Positions 31,966-41,163 of a stretch of 64,000 nucleotides of DNA are shown here, piece after piece (position 1 is the first letter of the stretch; each line of letters begins with the position of its first letter). This DNA comes from Streptomyces cinerochromogenes (GTDB lineage: Bacteria; Actinomycetota; Actinomycetes; Streptomycetales; Streptomycetaceae). The notes beneath the pieces are model-generated. The model made no database searches, was not told the origin of the DNA, and saw nothing but the letters and a program-made list of their open reading frames with translations. The stretch is from NCBI RefSeq assembly GCF_014648635.1, contig NZ_BMRM01000009.1, forward strand, positions 1 through 64,000, read 5' to 3'. Both the position numbers and the translations under genes were made by a program.

Positions 31966-32823
31966 ATGTCATCCGACACCCTCGCCAAAGTCCCCGCCGC
32001 GTCGGGGACACCCCAGCCCGCGGACGCCCCGCGGATCGTCCCGCAGCGCCGGTACGGCCAGTGGGCGGCGGCCGTCGTCGTCCTCGCGCTGCTCGGCCTC
32101 GCCGTCAACTCCGTCCTGCGCAACAGGGCGTTCCAATGGGACGTCGTCGCCGACTACTTCACCTCGGACTCCATCCTGCGCGGGCTGTGGCTCACCCTGT
32201 GGCTGACCGCCGTGGTGATGGTCCTCGGCTTCGCCCTCGGCACGCTGCTCGCCGCGTTCCGGCTGTCCGCCAACCCCGTGCTGCGCGCGGTCGGCTGGGG
32301 ATACGTGTGGCTGTTCCGGTCCATACCGATCCTGGTGCAGCTGCTGCTGTGGTTCAACATCGGTGCGCTGTACCCGCAGGTGCTCGGCGTGAAGACCGTC
32401 GACCTGCTCAGCCCGGTCGCCGTCGCGATCGTCGGCCTCACCCTGCACGAGGCCGCCTACGCCGCCGAGGTCGTCCGCGGCGGCATCCTCTCCGTCGACC
32501 GCGGCCAGATCGAGGCCGCCCAGGCGCTCGGTCTGAGCCCCTGGCGGCGCTGGTGGCGGATCGTGCTGCCGCAGGCGATGCGCGCCATCGTGCCGCCCGC
32601 CGGCAACATGCTGATCGGCACCCTCAAGGGCACCTCGATCGTCAGCGTCATCGCCGTCAACGACCTGCTGTTCTCCGCCCAGTTGATCTACCACCGCACC
32701 TACCAGGTGATCCCGCTGCTGATGGTCGCCACCCTCTGGTACGCCGTGGTCACCTCGCTGCTCGGCATCGGCCAGTACTACGTGGAGAAGCGCTACGCGC
32801 GCGGCACGGAGACCACCCGATGA
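31966..32823 (+). CDS. Amino-acid-type ABC transporter permease
   Basis: This 285-residue integral membrane protein is of the HisM/GlnP class. LWLTLWLTAVVMVLGFALG starts the conserved permease core. YVWLFRSIPILVQLLLWF and the EAA loop (GQIEAAQALGLSPWRRWWRIVLPQAMR) near residue 185, which docks on the ATPase, follow. About six hydrophobic segments are visible, with an extra N-terminal cytoplasmic stretch of 30 residues. The start ATG follows a weak purine-rich region. The stop overlaps the start of the FAD/NAD(P) protein gene (ATGA), so the products are probably made in fixed ratio. Confidence 0.9.
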   Translation: MSSDTLAKVPAASGTPQPADAPRIVPQRRYGQWAAAVVVLALLGLAVNSVLRNRAFQWDVVADYFTSDSILRGLWLTLWLTAVVMVLGFALGTLLAAFRLSANPVLRAVGWGYVWLFRSIPILVQLLLWFNIGALYPQVLGVKTVDLLSPVAVAIVGLTLHEAAYAAEVVRGGILSVDRGQIEAAQALGLSPWRRWWRIVLPQAMRAIVPPAGNMLIGTLKGTSIVSVIAVNDLLFSAQLIYHRTYQVIPLLMVATLWYAVVTSLLGIGQYYVEKRYARGTETTR

Positions 32824-34595
32824 GGCAGCAGCTGGTGATCGTCGGAGCCGGTCCGCGGGGGACCGGCATCCTCGAACGCCTCGCCGCCAACGCACCCGAG
32901 CTGTACGCCGGTCCGGGCCTCGACATCCATCTGGTCGACCCCCATCCGCCGGGCGGCGGACGCATCTGGCGCCAGGAGCAGTCGCCGCTGCTGTGGATGA
33001 ACTCGCAGGCCGAGGACGTCACCATGTTCACCGACGACACGGTGGCCATGGCCGGCCCAGTGCGCGAGGGTCCGACCCTGCACGAGTGGGCCGGGCTGGA
33101 CGGCCGTACCTTCCCCGACCGGCGGCTCCAGGGCCGGTATCTGCGCTGGGTGTACGAACAGGCCTGCGCCGGCCTCCCCTCGAACGTCACCGTCCACCAC
33201 CACCCGCACCGCGCCCTCCGGGTCGGCGGACCGCGCGAGGGCCGCCAGCAGGTCTGGCTGGAGGGCCGCCCGCGCCCGCTCGCGGCCGACCTGGTGATCC
33301 TCGCCCTCGGCCACCAGGACACCGAACTCGATGCCGAGCAGAGCGCGTTGGCGGAGTACGCCCGAGAGCACGGCCTGGTGCACCTGCCGCCCGACTTCAC
33401 CGCCGACAGCGACCTCTCCCCGCTGAGGCCGGGCGAGCCCGTCCTCGTCCGCGGCTTCGGGCTGGCCTTCGTCGACCTGATGGTGCTGCTCACCGAGGGG
33501 CGCGGCGGGCGGTTCGAGACGGGAGGGCCCGACGGGCCGGTGTACGTCCCCTCCGGGCGGGAGCCGGTGCTGTACGTCGGCTCGCGGCGCGGAGTGCCGT
33601 ACCACTCGAAGATCGGCTACGACTGGACCGGCGACCGGCCCCCGCTGCCCCGCTTCCTCGGCCCCGCCGAGGTGGAGGCGCTGCTGGCCCGGCCGGGGGG
33701 CTTCGACTTCCGGCGCGATGTGTGGCCGCTGGTCGAGAAGGAGCTGGGCTTCGCCCACTACCACCGGCTGTTCACCGCCCATCCCGGGCGTACGGCGATG
33801 GCCTGGGCCGACTTCGAGGAGAAGTACGCGGCGGCGGAGGACCCCGCCGAGACCCGGGCGCTGGTCGCCGTCGCCGTACCCGACCCGGCCGACCGGCTCG
33901 ACCTCGCCGCGCTCGACCACCCGCTGGACGGGGTGCGGTACGCCTCGCACGACGACTTCCAGGAAGGGCTCAGAAGCTATGTCGAGGCCGACCTCGAACG
34001 CCGTCACGACCCCGCCCGCAGCCAGGACCTGAGCGTCTTCCTCGGGCTGCTCTCCGTCTACGGGCAGCTGGTGCGGCTCGGGGACATCGGGACCTGGTGG
34101 CACGGGTTCTTCAGCTATCTGGCGTCCGGGCCGCCCGGGCCCCGGCTGCGGCAGATGCTCGCGCTGTCCCGGGCCGGACTGCTCCGGTTCGTCGGGGCCG
34201 GCATGACCGTCACCGCCGAGGACGGCGTGTTCCGGGCCGCCAGCCCCACCGTGCCGGGCTTCTCCGTCGAGGCCCGGGCGCTGGTGGAGGCCCGGCTGCC
34301 CGAACCCACCGTCGGCCGCGCCCGCGACAGCCTGCTGCGCGAGCTGTACGCCGACGGCGCCGCCGAGACCCCCGACGGACTGCTCCGGGTCGACCCCGGC
34401 GACGGCCGGATCCTCGACCGCGCCGGACGCCCGCACCCACGGCGGTTCGCGCTCGGCCCGCACACCGAAACCCGTACCGCCGGGGCGTTCACCCGTCCCC
34501 GCACCGGCGGTCCCGCCTTCCGCCAGAACGACGCGACCGCCCGGGCGGTGCTGGCCTTTCTGAGCGGCTCCCTCGCGAAGGAACTCGTGCGATGA
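32820..34595 (+). CDS. FAD/NAD(P)-binding protein embedded in the ABC operon
   Basis: This 591-residue flavoprotein-like enzyme is of the COG4529-type FAD/NAD(P)-binding family. The N-terminal dinucleotide motif VIVGAGPRGTGILERLA binds FAD, and HLVDPHPPGGGRIWRQEQ, LLWMNSQAEDVTMFTDD and LHEWAGLDGRTFPDRRLQG are family-like. A second nucleotide region surrounds PVLVRGFGLAFVDLMVLLTEG near residue 215. It overlaps the permease gene by 4 bases upstream and the ATPase gene by 4 bases downstream. An oxidoreductase between transporter subunits suggests that it acts on the imported compound. The reaction is unknown; an N- or S-oxidation is only a guess. Confidence 0.83.
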   Translation: MRQQLVIVGAGPRGTGILERLAANAPELYAGPGLDIHLVDPHPPGGGRIWRQEQSPLLWMNSQAEDVTMFTDDTVAMAGPVREGPTLHEWAGLDGRTFPDRRLQGRYLRWVYEQACAGLPSNVTVHHHPHRALRVGGPREGRQQVWLEGRPRPLAADLVILALGHQDTELDAEQSALAEYAREHGLVHLPPDFTADSDLSPLRPGEPVLVRGFGLAFVDLMVLLTEGRGGRFETGGPDGPVYVPSGREPVLYVGSRRGVPYHSKIGYDWTGDRPPLPRFLGPAEVEALLARPGGFDFRRDVWPLVEKELGFAHYHRLFTAHPGRTAMAWADFEEKYAAAEDPAETRALVAVAVPDPADRLDLAALDHPLDGVRYASHDDFQEGLRSYVEADLERRHDPARSQDLSVFLGLLSVYGQLVRLGDIGTWWHGFFSYLASGPPGPRLRQMLALSRAGLLRFVGAGMTVTAEDGVFRAASPTVPGFSVEARALVEARLPEPTVGRARDSLLRELYADGAAETPDGLLRVDPGDGRILDRAGRPHPRRFALGPHTETRTAGAFTRPRTGGPAFRQNDATARAVLAFLSGSLAKELVR

Positions 34596-35353
34596 GTGTC
34601 ATGGTCGACATCCGGTCGGTGCACAAGAGCTTCGGCTCGCTCGAGGTGCTCAGGGGCATCGACCTCCAGGTGCGTGCCGGCGAGGTCACCGTCGTGCTCG
34701 GCCCGTCCGGCTCCGGCAAGTCCACGCTGCTGCGCACCATCAACCACCTGGAGAAGGTGGACCGGGGCGAGATCAGCGTGGACGGCGCGCTGATGGGCTA
34801 CCGGCGGGCCGGGGACAAGCTGCACGAGCTGCCCGAACGCGAGGTGCTCCGGCAGCGGACCCGGATCGGGTTCGTCTTCCAGAACTTCGGCCTCTTCCCG
34901 CACCTCACCGTCCTGGAGAACATCGTCGAGGCGCCGGTGTCCGCGCTGAAGCGGCCCCGGAAGGCGGTGGAGGAGCGCGCGCACCGGCTGCTGGAACGGG
35001 TGGGGCTCGGGGACAAGGCCGGCGCCTATCCGCGGCAGCTGTCCGGCGGGCAGCAGCAGCGGGTGGCCATCGCCCGGGCCCTCGCCCTGGAGCCGAAGCT
35101 GTTGCTCTTCGACGAGCCGACGTCCGCGCTCGATCCCGAGCTGGTGGGGGAAGTCCTGGACGTCATCCGGGACTTGGCGGCGCAGGGGACGACGATGATC
35201 GTGGTCACGCACGAGATCGCGTTCGCCCGGGAGGTCGCCGACACGGTGGTGTTCATGGCCGACGGGCGGATCGTGGAGCAGGGGCCGCCGGACGAGGTGC
35301 TGGGCGCTCCGCGCGAGGAACGGACCCGGGGCTTTCTGGCGAAGGTCCTGTGA
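34592..35353 (+). CDS. Amino-acid-type ABC transporter ATP-binding protein
   Basis: This 253-residue ATPase is of the GlnQ/HisP class. Walker A is GPSGSGKSTLLR near residue 37, the Q-loop lies in FVFQNFGLFPHLTV, the signature is LSGGQQQRVAIARALA and Walker B is LLLFDEPTSALDPEL. The H-loop His is in IVVTHEIAFAREV. An insert around residues 67-78 (GALMGYRRAGDKLHE) is typical of the subfamily that lists extra residues before the Q-loop. ATG 34592 overlaps the preceding stop. It completes the transporter with the permease here and the binding protein encoded divergently at 30618. Confidence 0.95.
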   Translation: MSVMVDIRSVHKSFGSLEVLRGIDLQVRAGEVTVVLGPSGSGKSTLLRTINHLEKVDRGEISVDGALMGYRRAGDKLHELPEREVLRQRTRIGFVFQNFGLFPHLTVLENIVEAPVSALKRPRKAVEERAHRLLERVGLGDKAGAYPRQLSGGQQQRVAIARALALEPKLLLFDEPTSALDPELVGEVLDVIRDLAAQGTTMIVVTHEIAFAREVADTVVFMADGRIVEQGPPDEVLGAPREERTRGFLAKVL

Positions 35354-35376
35354 GGTGTGAGGTCACGGTGTCCCGG

Positions 35377-35432
35377 GAGCGCGGAGTTCTGCGAGGACAG
35401 AGTTCTGTGAGCGCGGAGTTCTGCGAGGACAG
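35377..35432. repeat. Direct repeat upstream of the DUF1684 gene
   Basis: A 24-base unit beginning GAGCGCGGAGTTCTGCGAGG is present at 35377-35400 and identically at 35409-35432. A third partial AGTTCTG lies between the copies. It sits between the ATPase and DUF1684 genes. Confidence 0.85.
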
Positions 35433-35468
35433 CGTCCTGCGGGAACGCAGGGGAGAGGAGACGACGAC

Positions 35469-36251
35469 ATGACGACGGACGCGTCCGACGCCTGGAAGCA
35501 GTGGCACGAGCAGCGCGTGGAGGGGGTCGCGGACCCCTACGGGCCGCTCGCGCTGACCGCGACGCACTGGGTCGAGGACTATCCGGAGGGGCGACTTCCG
35601 GACATTCCCGGGAACTGGGTGGCGGATGGGGGCGGGGTGGTGCTGACGGCCGCCGAGGCCGACGGCCTGACCGTGGACGGCCGGCCCTTCACGGGGGAGG
35701 TGCGGCTGTCCGCCGACCGCGGTCCGGAGGCCGGGTCGCGGGTGGCGCTGGGCGAGAAGCGGCTGGTGGTGCTGGTGCGCGAGGGGGTCTGGGGAGTGCG
35801 GGTCTACGACCCCGGCTCCGCCGCCCGGCAGGCCTTCCGCGGCATCGAGGCCGGCCCCTACGACCCCCGCTGGTCGGTGCCGGGCCGGTTCACGCCGTAC
35901 GAGGGCACGCGCACCGTCCGGCTGGCCAACGCCGACGGCCGCGAGCGGGGGTTCGAACTCGCCGGGGAACTCACCTTCACCCTGGCCGGACAGGAGCGGA
36001 CCCTGAAGGTCGCGCAGCAGGGGGACGGGCGGCTGTGGGCGGTGTTCGCCGACGCCACCAGCGGCGACACGAGCTTCCGGTTCCGCTTCCTCTTCCCGCC
36101 GGCCCCGGACGCCGAGGGGCGCACGACCGTCGACTTCAACCGCGCCCAGCTCCCGCCGTGCGCCTTCGCCGACCACTTCATCTGCCCCTTCCCGGCGCCC
36201 GGCAACACGCTGGACGTGGCGGTCGAGGCGGGGGAGCGCCGCCTGAGCTGA
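35469..36251 (+). CDS. DUF1684 domain protein
   Basis: This 260-residue protein is of the DUF1684 family, whose function is not established. The family hallmark is near the C-terminus: TTVDFNRAQLPPCAFADHFICPFPAP, with a conserved Cys and NxL-A-V-AGE ending. W-K-Q-WHEQR at the start and FTPYEGTRTVRLANADG in the middle are also typical. There is no signal peptide. The start ATG 35469 has GGAGAGGAG 7 bases upstream. It lies 115 bases downstream of the ABC ATPase gene and could be read through from that operon, but the intervening direct repeats leave this open. Confidence 0.88.
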   Translation: MTTDASDAWKQWHEQRVEGVADPYGPLALTATHWVEDYPEGRLPDIPGNWVADGGGVVLTAAEADGLTVDGRPFTGEVRLSADRGPEAGSRVALGEKRLVVLVREGVWGVRVYDPGSAARQAFRGIEAGPYDPRWSVPGRFTPYEGTRTVRLANADGRERGFELAGELTFTLAGQERTLKVAQQGDGRLWAVFADATSGDTSFRFRFLFPPAPDAEGRTTVDFNRAQLPPCAFADHFICPFPAPGNTLDVAVEAGERRLS

Positions 36252-36442
36252 CGTGACGTCAACCGCCCCGTGGTGTAGGGCCGACGGCCGAAAGGCACCC
36301 TTGTGCCGACCGGCCGTTCGGCCGAATACTCCCCCCAGCGCTTGTCAGGGGCATGCATATTCGAATTCCGGTCGGCCCCTGGCTGCGCCTCACGGGCCCC
36401 GACCCCACGCGGGCCCCCGACTTCCCTTGGAGGGAACGAAAC

Positions 36443-37345
36443 GTGAGGATCAAGCGCACCACTCCCCGCGCCGGCACCGCGAGACGGATCCGGCTGACCG
36501 CCGTGGCCACCGGTTTCCTGGCCGCAGCCGCGTTCGCCGCCCCCACCGCGAACGCCAGTGACGCCCACACGTTCAGCGCCGCCCAGCTCACCAAGGCGAG
36601 CGACTCCGTCCTGAAGGCCGACATCCCCGGTACCGCCTGGGCGGTGGACAGCAAGACCGACCGCGTCGTCGTCACCGTCGACAGCACGGTCTCCCAGGCC
36701 GAGATCGCCAAGATCAAGAAGCAGGCCGGCGCCACCGCGGACGCCCTGGTGGTCAAGCGCACGCCGGGCAAGTTCAACAAGCTGATCTCCGGCGGCGACG
36801 CCATCTACGCCAGCAGCTGGCGCTGCTCGCTGGGCTTCAACGTCCAGGACTCCAGCGGCAACTACTACTTCCTGACCGCCGGGCACTGCACCGACGGCGC
36901 GGGCACCTGGTGGTCGAACTCGTCCCACTCCACCACGCTCGGCACCACAGCCGGCTCCAGCTTCCCCGGCAACGACTACGGCATCGTGCGCTACACCAAC
37001 AGCTCGGTGGCCAAGTCGGGTGCCGTGGGCAGCCAGGACATCACCAGCGCGGCCACGCCCTCCGTGGGCACGACCGTCTACCGCCGCGGGTCGACCACCG
37101 GTACGCACAGCGGCCGGGTCACCGCGCTCAACGCCACGGTCAACTACGGCGGCGGCGACGTCGTCTCCGGCCTGATCCAGACCACCGTCTGCGCCGAGCC
37201 CGGCGACTCCGGCGGCCCGCTGTACGGCGGCACGACGGCCTACGGTCTGACCTCGGGCGGCAGCGGTGACTGCACCTCCGGCGGTACGACCTTCTTCCAG
37301 CCGGTCACCGAGGCGCTGAGCGCCTACGGGGTGCACGTCTACTGA
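36443..37345 (+). CDS. Secreted chymotrypsin-like serine protease, streptogrisin family (S1)
   Basis: This 300-residue prepro-protease starts at GTG 36443 with GGAGGG 8 bases upstream. The signal region RRIRLTAVATGFLAAAAFAA and signal peptidase site near ANAS precede a propeptide of about 75 residues that ends before ISGGDAIYASSWRCSLGFNV, the mature N-terminus typical of streptogrisin B. The triad is His in TAGHC, Asp in NDYGIVRY and Ser in GDSGGPL. Cysteines pair as in SGPA/SGPB (near RCSLG with GHC, and VCAEPG with DCTSGG). It is a secreted protease for protein scavenging. A hairpin follows the stop codon. Confidence 0.96.
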   Translation: MRIKRTTPRAGTARRIRLTAVATGFLAAAAFAAPTANASDAHTFSAAQLTKASDSVLKADIPGTAWAVDSKTDRVVVTVDSTVSQAEIAKIKKQAGATADALVVKRTPGKFNKLISGGDAIYASSWRCSLGFNVQDSSGNYYFLTAGHCTDGAGTWWSNSSHSTTLGTTAGSSFPGNDYGIVRYTNSSVAKSGAVGSQDITSAATPSVGTTVYRRGSTTGTHSGRVTALNATVNYGGGDVVSGLIQTTVCAEPGDSGGPLYGGTTAYGLTSGGSGDCTSGGTTFFQPVTEALSAYGVHVY

Positions 37346-37369
37346 GCGACCCCCTTCTCCGGCGGTCCG

Positions 37370-37398
37370 GCCCCCGCACGCCCTGGGTGTGCGGGGGC
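37370..37398 (+). terminator. Terminator after streptogrisin-type gene
   Basis: A perfect 10-bp stem, GCCCCCGCAC / GTGCGGGGGC, has a 9-base loop and is followed by TT. It starts 25 bases after the stop. The rest of the 308-base gap before dnaE2 holds a short tandem GGGGTCTGTTCTC repeat near 37447-37480 and the LexA box. Confidence 0.7.
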
Positions 37399-37559
37399 TT
37401 CGCCGTGCGCGTCGGCCAGGGGGCGAGGGATCTGTTTCCGGGGCTGTTCCCGGGGTCTGTTCTCGGGGTCTGTTCTCGGCCGGGGGCGGTGCCGTCACCG
37501 GCCGGTCACGGGGGGTCTCGGTGGCGCGTTTGCGCAGGTGAGGGCCGGGTGAACAGGTG

Positions 37560-37575
37560 TCGTACACACGTTCGA
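37560..37575. promoter_or_regulatory. LexA (SOS) box upstream of dnaE2
   Basis: TCGTACACACGTTCGA differs from the actinobacterial SOS palindrome TCGAAC-N4-GTTCGA by one base. It lies 78 bases before the GTG start of dnaE2, and a TATGGT -10-like box follows about 10 bases downstream. Confidence 0.75.
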
Positions 37576-37653
37576 GAATGGGGGTATGGTGGAGATGGAT
37601 TTGGGAACTGATGTTCGAGAGCTGTTCGGGGCTCACGAGTGCGGGAGGTGGGT

Positions 37654-40600
37654 GTGCCGGGCTTCGCGCATCTGCACACCGTCTCCGGGTTCTCCCTGAG
37701 GTACGGGGCCTCGCACCCGGAGCGGCTGGCGGAGCGTGCCTCGGAGCGGGGCATGGACGCCCTCGCCCTGACCGATCGCGACACCCTCGCCGGTGCCGTG
37801 CGCTTCGCCAAGGCGTGTGCCGGGGTGGGCGTCCGTCCGCTGTTCGGGGTGGACCTGGCGGTGGAGGCGCGGGAGGCCGTACGGCGCGACCGGCGGCGGA
37901 CGCCGGTGCGCGGGGGTGCCTTCGTGGACGAGTCGGCCCCCCGGGTGACCTTCCTCGCCCGGGACGGCGCCCGGGGCTGGGCCGAGCTGTGCCGGCTCGT
38001 CACGGCGGCGCACGCGGGGGAGGGGACCCCGCTGCTCGCCTGGGCCGCCCACCGGGGCGAGGGCCTGGTGGTGCTGCTCGGTCCCGGGTCGGACGTGGGG
38101 CGGGCACTCGCCGCCGGGCGGCCCGACCGGGCGGCGGCACTGCTGGCCCCGTGGCGCGAGGCCTACGGCGACGCGCTGCGGCTGGAGGCCGTCTGGCACG
38201 GGCGGACGGGCACGGGGGAGGGTTCCCTGCGGCTGGCGGCCCGTACCGTCGGGTTCGCCGCCGAGCAGGGGGTGCGGCCGGTGCTCAGCAACGCCGTCCG
38301 GTACGCCGATCCCGGGCAGGGTCCGGTCGCCGATGTGCTGGACGCCGCGCGGCGCCTGGTGCCGATCGACCCCCGGGGCGAACTGGACTCCGGTGAGGCC
38401 TGGCTGAAGGACGCGCCGGCCATGCTGGACGCGGCCGAGCGGATCGTGGAGGCGGCCGGGTACCGGCGGGACACCGCCCGGCGGCTGCTGGAGCAGACCG
38501 GGGCCACGGCCGCCGAGTGCCGGGTCGACCCCGAGGGCGATCTGGGCATGGGGGGCGTGTACTTCCCCGAGGCGCACCTCGTCGGCGCCGGGCGGCGCAC
38601 CGCGCAGCGGGCGCTCGCCTCGCGGGCGGCGGCGGGCATGCTGCGGCTCGGGTACGGCGGACGGCGCGCGTACTGGGAGCGGATGCACGACGAACTGGAC
38701 ATCATCGCCCACCACGGCTTCGCCTCCTACTTCCTGACGGTCGCCCAGGTCGTGGACGACGTACGGGAGATGGGGATCCGGGTGGCCGCCCGCGGCTCCG
38801 GCGCCGGGTCGCTCGTCAACCACCTGCTCGGGATCGCGCACGCCGACCCCGTCGAGCACGGGCTGCTGATGGAGCGCTTCCTGTCCAGGGAGCGTGTCGT
38901 GCTGCCCGACATCGACATCGACGTGGAGTCCGCCCGGCGGCTGGAGGTCTACCGGGCGATCATCGGCCGGTTCGGCGGCGAGCGGGTCGCCACCGTCTCG
39001 ATGCCGGAGACCTACCGGGTCCGGCACGCGATCCGGGACGTGGGCGCCGCGCTGTCCATGGACCCGGCCGAGACCGACCGGATCGCCAAGTCCTTCCCGC
39101 ACATCCGGGCGCGCGACGCCCGTGCGGCGCTGGAGGAACTGCCCGAGCTGAAGCGGCTGGCGGGGGAGAAGGAGAAGTACGGCAGGCTGTGGGAGCTGGT
39201 CGAGGCGCTCGACGCCCTGCCGCGCGGGGTCGCCATGCATCCGTGCGGGGTGCTGCTGTCGGACGCCTCCCTGCTCGCCCGTACGCCGGTGGTGCCGACC
39301 AGCGGTGAGGGGCTGCCCATGTCGCAGTTCGACAAGGAGGACGTGGAGGACCTCGGGCTGCTCAAGCTGGATGTGCTGGGCGTGCGGATGCAGTCGGCGA
39401 TGGCGCACGCGGTCGCCGAGGTGGAGCGGGTGAGCGGGGAGCGGATCGACCTGGACGCGGTGGAGCCGGGGGACCCGGAGACGTACCGGCTGATCCGGTC
39501 CACCGAGACGCTGGGCTGCTTCCAGATCGAGTCGCCCGGCCAGCGGGACCTGGTGGGACGGCTCCAGCCGAGCACCTTCCACGACCTGGTCGTGGACATC
39601 TCGCTGTTCCGGCCCGGTCCCGTCGCCGCCGACATGGTGCGGCCGTTCATCGAGGCGCGGCACGGGCGGGCGCCGGTGCGCTATCCGCACCCGGACCTGG
39701 AGGGGCCGCTGAAGGGGACGTACGGGGTCGTCGTCTTCCACGAGCAGGTCATCGACATCCTGGCCGTCATGACCGGCTGCGGGCGGGGCGAGGCCGACCG
39801 GATGCGGCGCGGGCTGTCCGATCCGGAGTCACAGGGGCGGATCGGGGTGTGGTTCGCCCAGCAGGCGGCGGCCAGGGGGTACGACGCGGAGACGATCCGG
39901 CGGACCTGGGAGATCGTGGAGGCCTTCGGGTCGTACGGCTTCTGCAAGGCGCACGCCGTCGCCTTCGCCGTACCCACCTACCAGTCGGCGTGGCTGAAGG
40001 CGCACCACCCGGCCGCCTTCTACGCCGGGCTGCTCACGCACGACCCCGGGATGTACCCGAAGCGGCTGCTGCTGGCGGACGCCCGGCGGCGCGGGGTGCC
40101 GGTCCTGCCGTTGGACGTGAACGTCTCCGGGGTCGCACACAGGATCGAACTGGTGTCTGAATCGCCGGCGGTGTGGGGGCTGCGGCTCGCCCTCTGCGAC
40201 GTCCACGGCATCAGCGAGGCCGAGGCGAAGCGGATCGCGGACGGGCAGCCGTACTCCTCGCTGGTGGACTTCTGGGAGCGGGCCCGGCCGAGCCGGCCGC
40301 TCGCCCAAAGGCTCGCGCAGGTGGGCGCGCTGGACGCCTTCGGCGCCAACCGGCGGGACCTGCAACTGCACCTGACCGAACTGCACCGGGGCGCCCGGGG
40401 CGGCGGCGGAGGCCAGCTCCCGCTGGCGGGCGGGCGGAGGACCGCGCCGGCCGGGCTGCCGGACCTGACCTCGGCGGAGCGGCTCAGCGCCGAGCTGGGC
40501 GTGCTGTCCATGGACGCCTCGCGCAATCTGATGGACGACCACCGGGAGTTCCTCACGGAGCTGGGCGTGGTCTCCGCGCGCCGGCTGCGCGAGGCCCGGC

Positions 40601-41163
40601 ACGGTGAGACCGTGCTGGTCGCGGGCGCCAAGGCGGCCACCCAGACCCCGCCGGTCCGCTCCGGCAAGCGGGTCATCTTCTCCACCCTGGACGACGGCAC
40701 GGGCCTGGTCGACCTGGCGTTCTTCGACGACTCGCACGACGCGTGCGCCCACACCGTCTTCCACTCGTGGCTGCTGCTGGTGCGCGGAGTGGTGCAGCGG
40801 CGCGGCCCGCGCAGCCTGAGCGTGGTCGGCTCCGCCGCCTGGAACCTCGCCGACCTGGTGGAGGTGCGGCACGCGGAGGGGCTCGACGGGGTCGCGGCCC
40901 GGCTGGCCGGACCGTCCGGCACGGACGGCTCCCCGGCCGGGGACGACGGCGGTGCGCTCCGGGCCCGGCTCGCCGGCTGCGAGGGGCTGCCCGCGCCGGC
41001 CGGCTCCGCGGCCCGTGACCCGATGACGGACCGGACGATCCGCATGCCCACGGGGTACGAGATGCACCCCTGGGCCGATCTGCGGCCCGCCGGCCAGGAC
41101 GCCGCGCAAGGGCCGGCGGCGATACGGAAGTTGTGGCACCAGAGCCCGGGGAGTGCGGGATGA
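37654..41163 (+). CDS. dnaE2: Error-prone DNA polymerase III alpha subunit DnaE2 (ImuC)
   Basis: This 1169-residue C-family polymerase performs damage-induced mutagenic DNA synthesis. The N-terminal PHP domain begins FAHLHTVSGFSLRYGASHPE. The catalytic aspartates lie in VVLPDIDIDVESARR near residue 425, followed by the family blocks LGCFQIESPGQRDLVGRLQP, GSYGFCKAHAVAFAVPTYQSAWLK and an OB-fold region near the C-terminus. It is shorter than replicative DnaE and lacks its C-terminal tau-binding part, as is typical of DnaE2. GTG 37654 is preferred, with GGGAGG 5 bases upstream. The LexA box at 37560 predicts SOS control. It overlaps the next gene by 4 bases. Confidence 0.95.
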   Translation: MPGFAHLHTVSGFSLRYGASHPERLAERASERGMDALALTDRDTLAGAVRFAKACAGVGVRPLFGVDLAVEAREAVRRDRRRTPVRGGAFVDESAPRVTFLARDGARGWAELCRLVTAAHAGEGTPLLAWAAHRGEGLVVLLGPGSDVGRALAAGRPDRAAALLAPWREAYGDALRLEAVWHGRTGTGEGSLRLAARTVGFAAEQGVRPVLSNAVRYADPGQGPVADVLDAARRLVPIDPRGELDSGEAWLKDAPAMLDAAERIVEAAGYRRDTARRLLEQTGATAAECRVDPEGDLGMGGVYFPEAHLVGAGRRTAQRALASRAAAGMLRLGYGGRRAYWERMHDELDIIAHHGFASYFLTVAQVVDDVREMGIRVAARGSGAGSLVNHLLGIAHADPVEHGLLMERFLSRERVVLPDIDIDVESARRLEVYRAIIGRFGGERVATVSMPETYRVRHAIRDVGAALSMDPAETDRIAKSFPHIRARDARAALEELPELKRLAGEKEKYGRLWELVEALDALPRGVAMHPCGVLLSDASLLARTPVVPTSGEGLPMSQFDKEDVEDLGLLKLDVLGVRMQSAMAHAVAEVERVSGERIDLDAVEPGDPETYRLIRSTETLGCFQIESPGQRDLVGRLQPSTFHDLVVDISLFRPGPVAADMVRPFIEARHGRAPVRYPHPDLEGPLKGTYGVVVFHEQVIDILAVMTGCGRGEADRMRRGLSDPESQGRIGVWFAQQAAARGYDAETIRRTWEIVEAFGSYGFCKAHAVAFAVPTYQSAWLKAHHPAAFYAGLLTHDPGMYPKRLLLADARRRGVPVLPLDVNVSGVAHRIELVSESPAVWGLRLALCDVHGISEAEAKRIADGQPYSSLVDFWERARPSRPLAQRLAQVGALDAFGANRRDLQLHLTELHRGARGGGGGQLPLAGGRRTAPAGLPDLTSAERLSAELGVLSMDASRNLMDDHREFLTELGVVSARRLREARHGETVLVAGAKAATQTPPVRSGKRVIFSTLDDGTGLVDLAFFDDSHDACAHTVFHSWLLLVRGVVQRRGPRSLSVVGSAAWNLADLVEVRHAEGLDGVAARLAGPSGTDGSPAGDDGGALRARLAGCEGLPAPAGSAARDPMTDRTIRMPTGYEMHPWADLRPAGQDAAQGPAAIRKLWHQSPGSAG

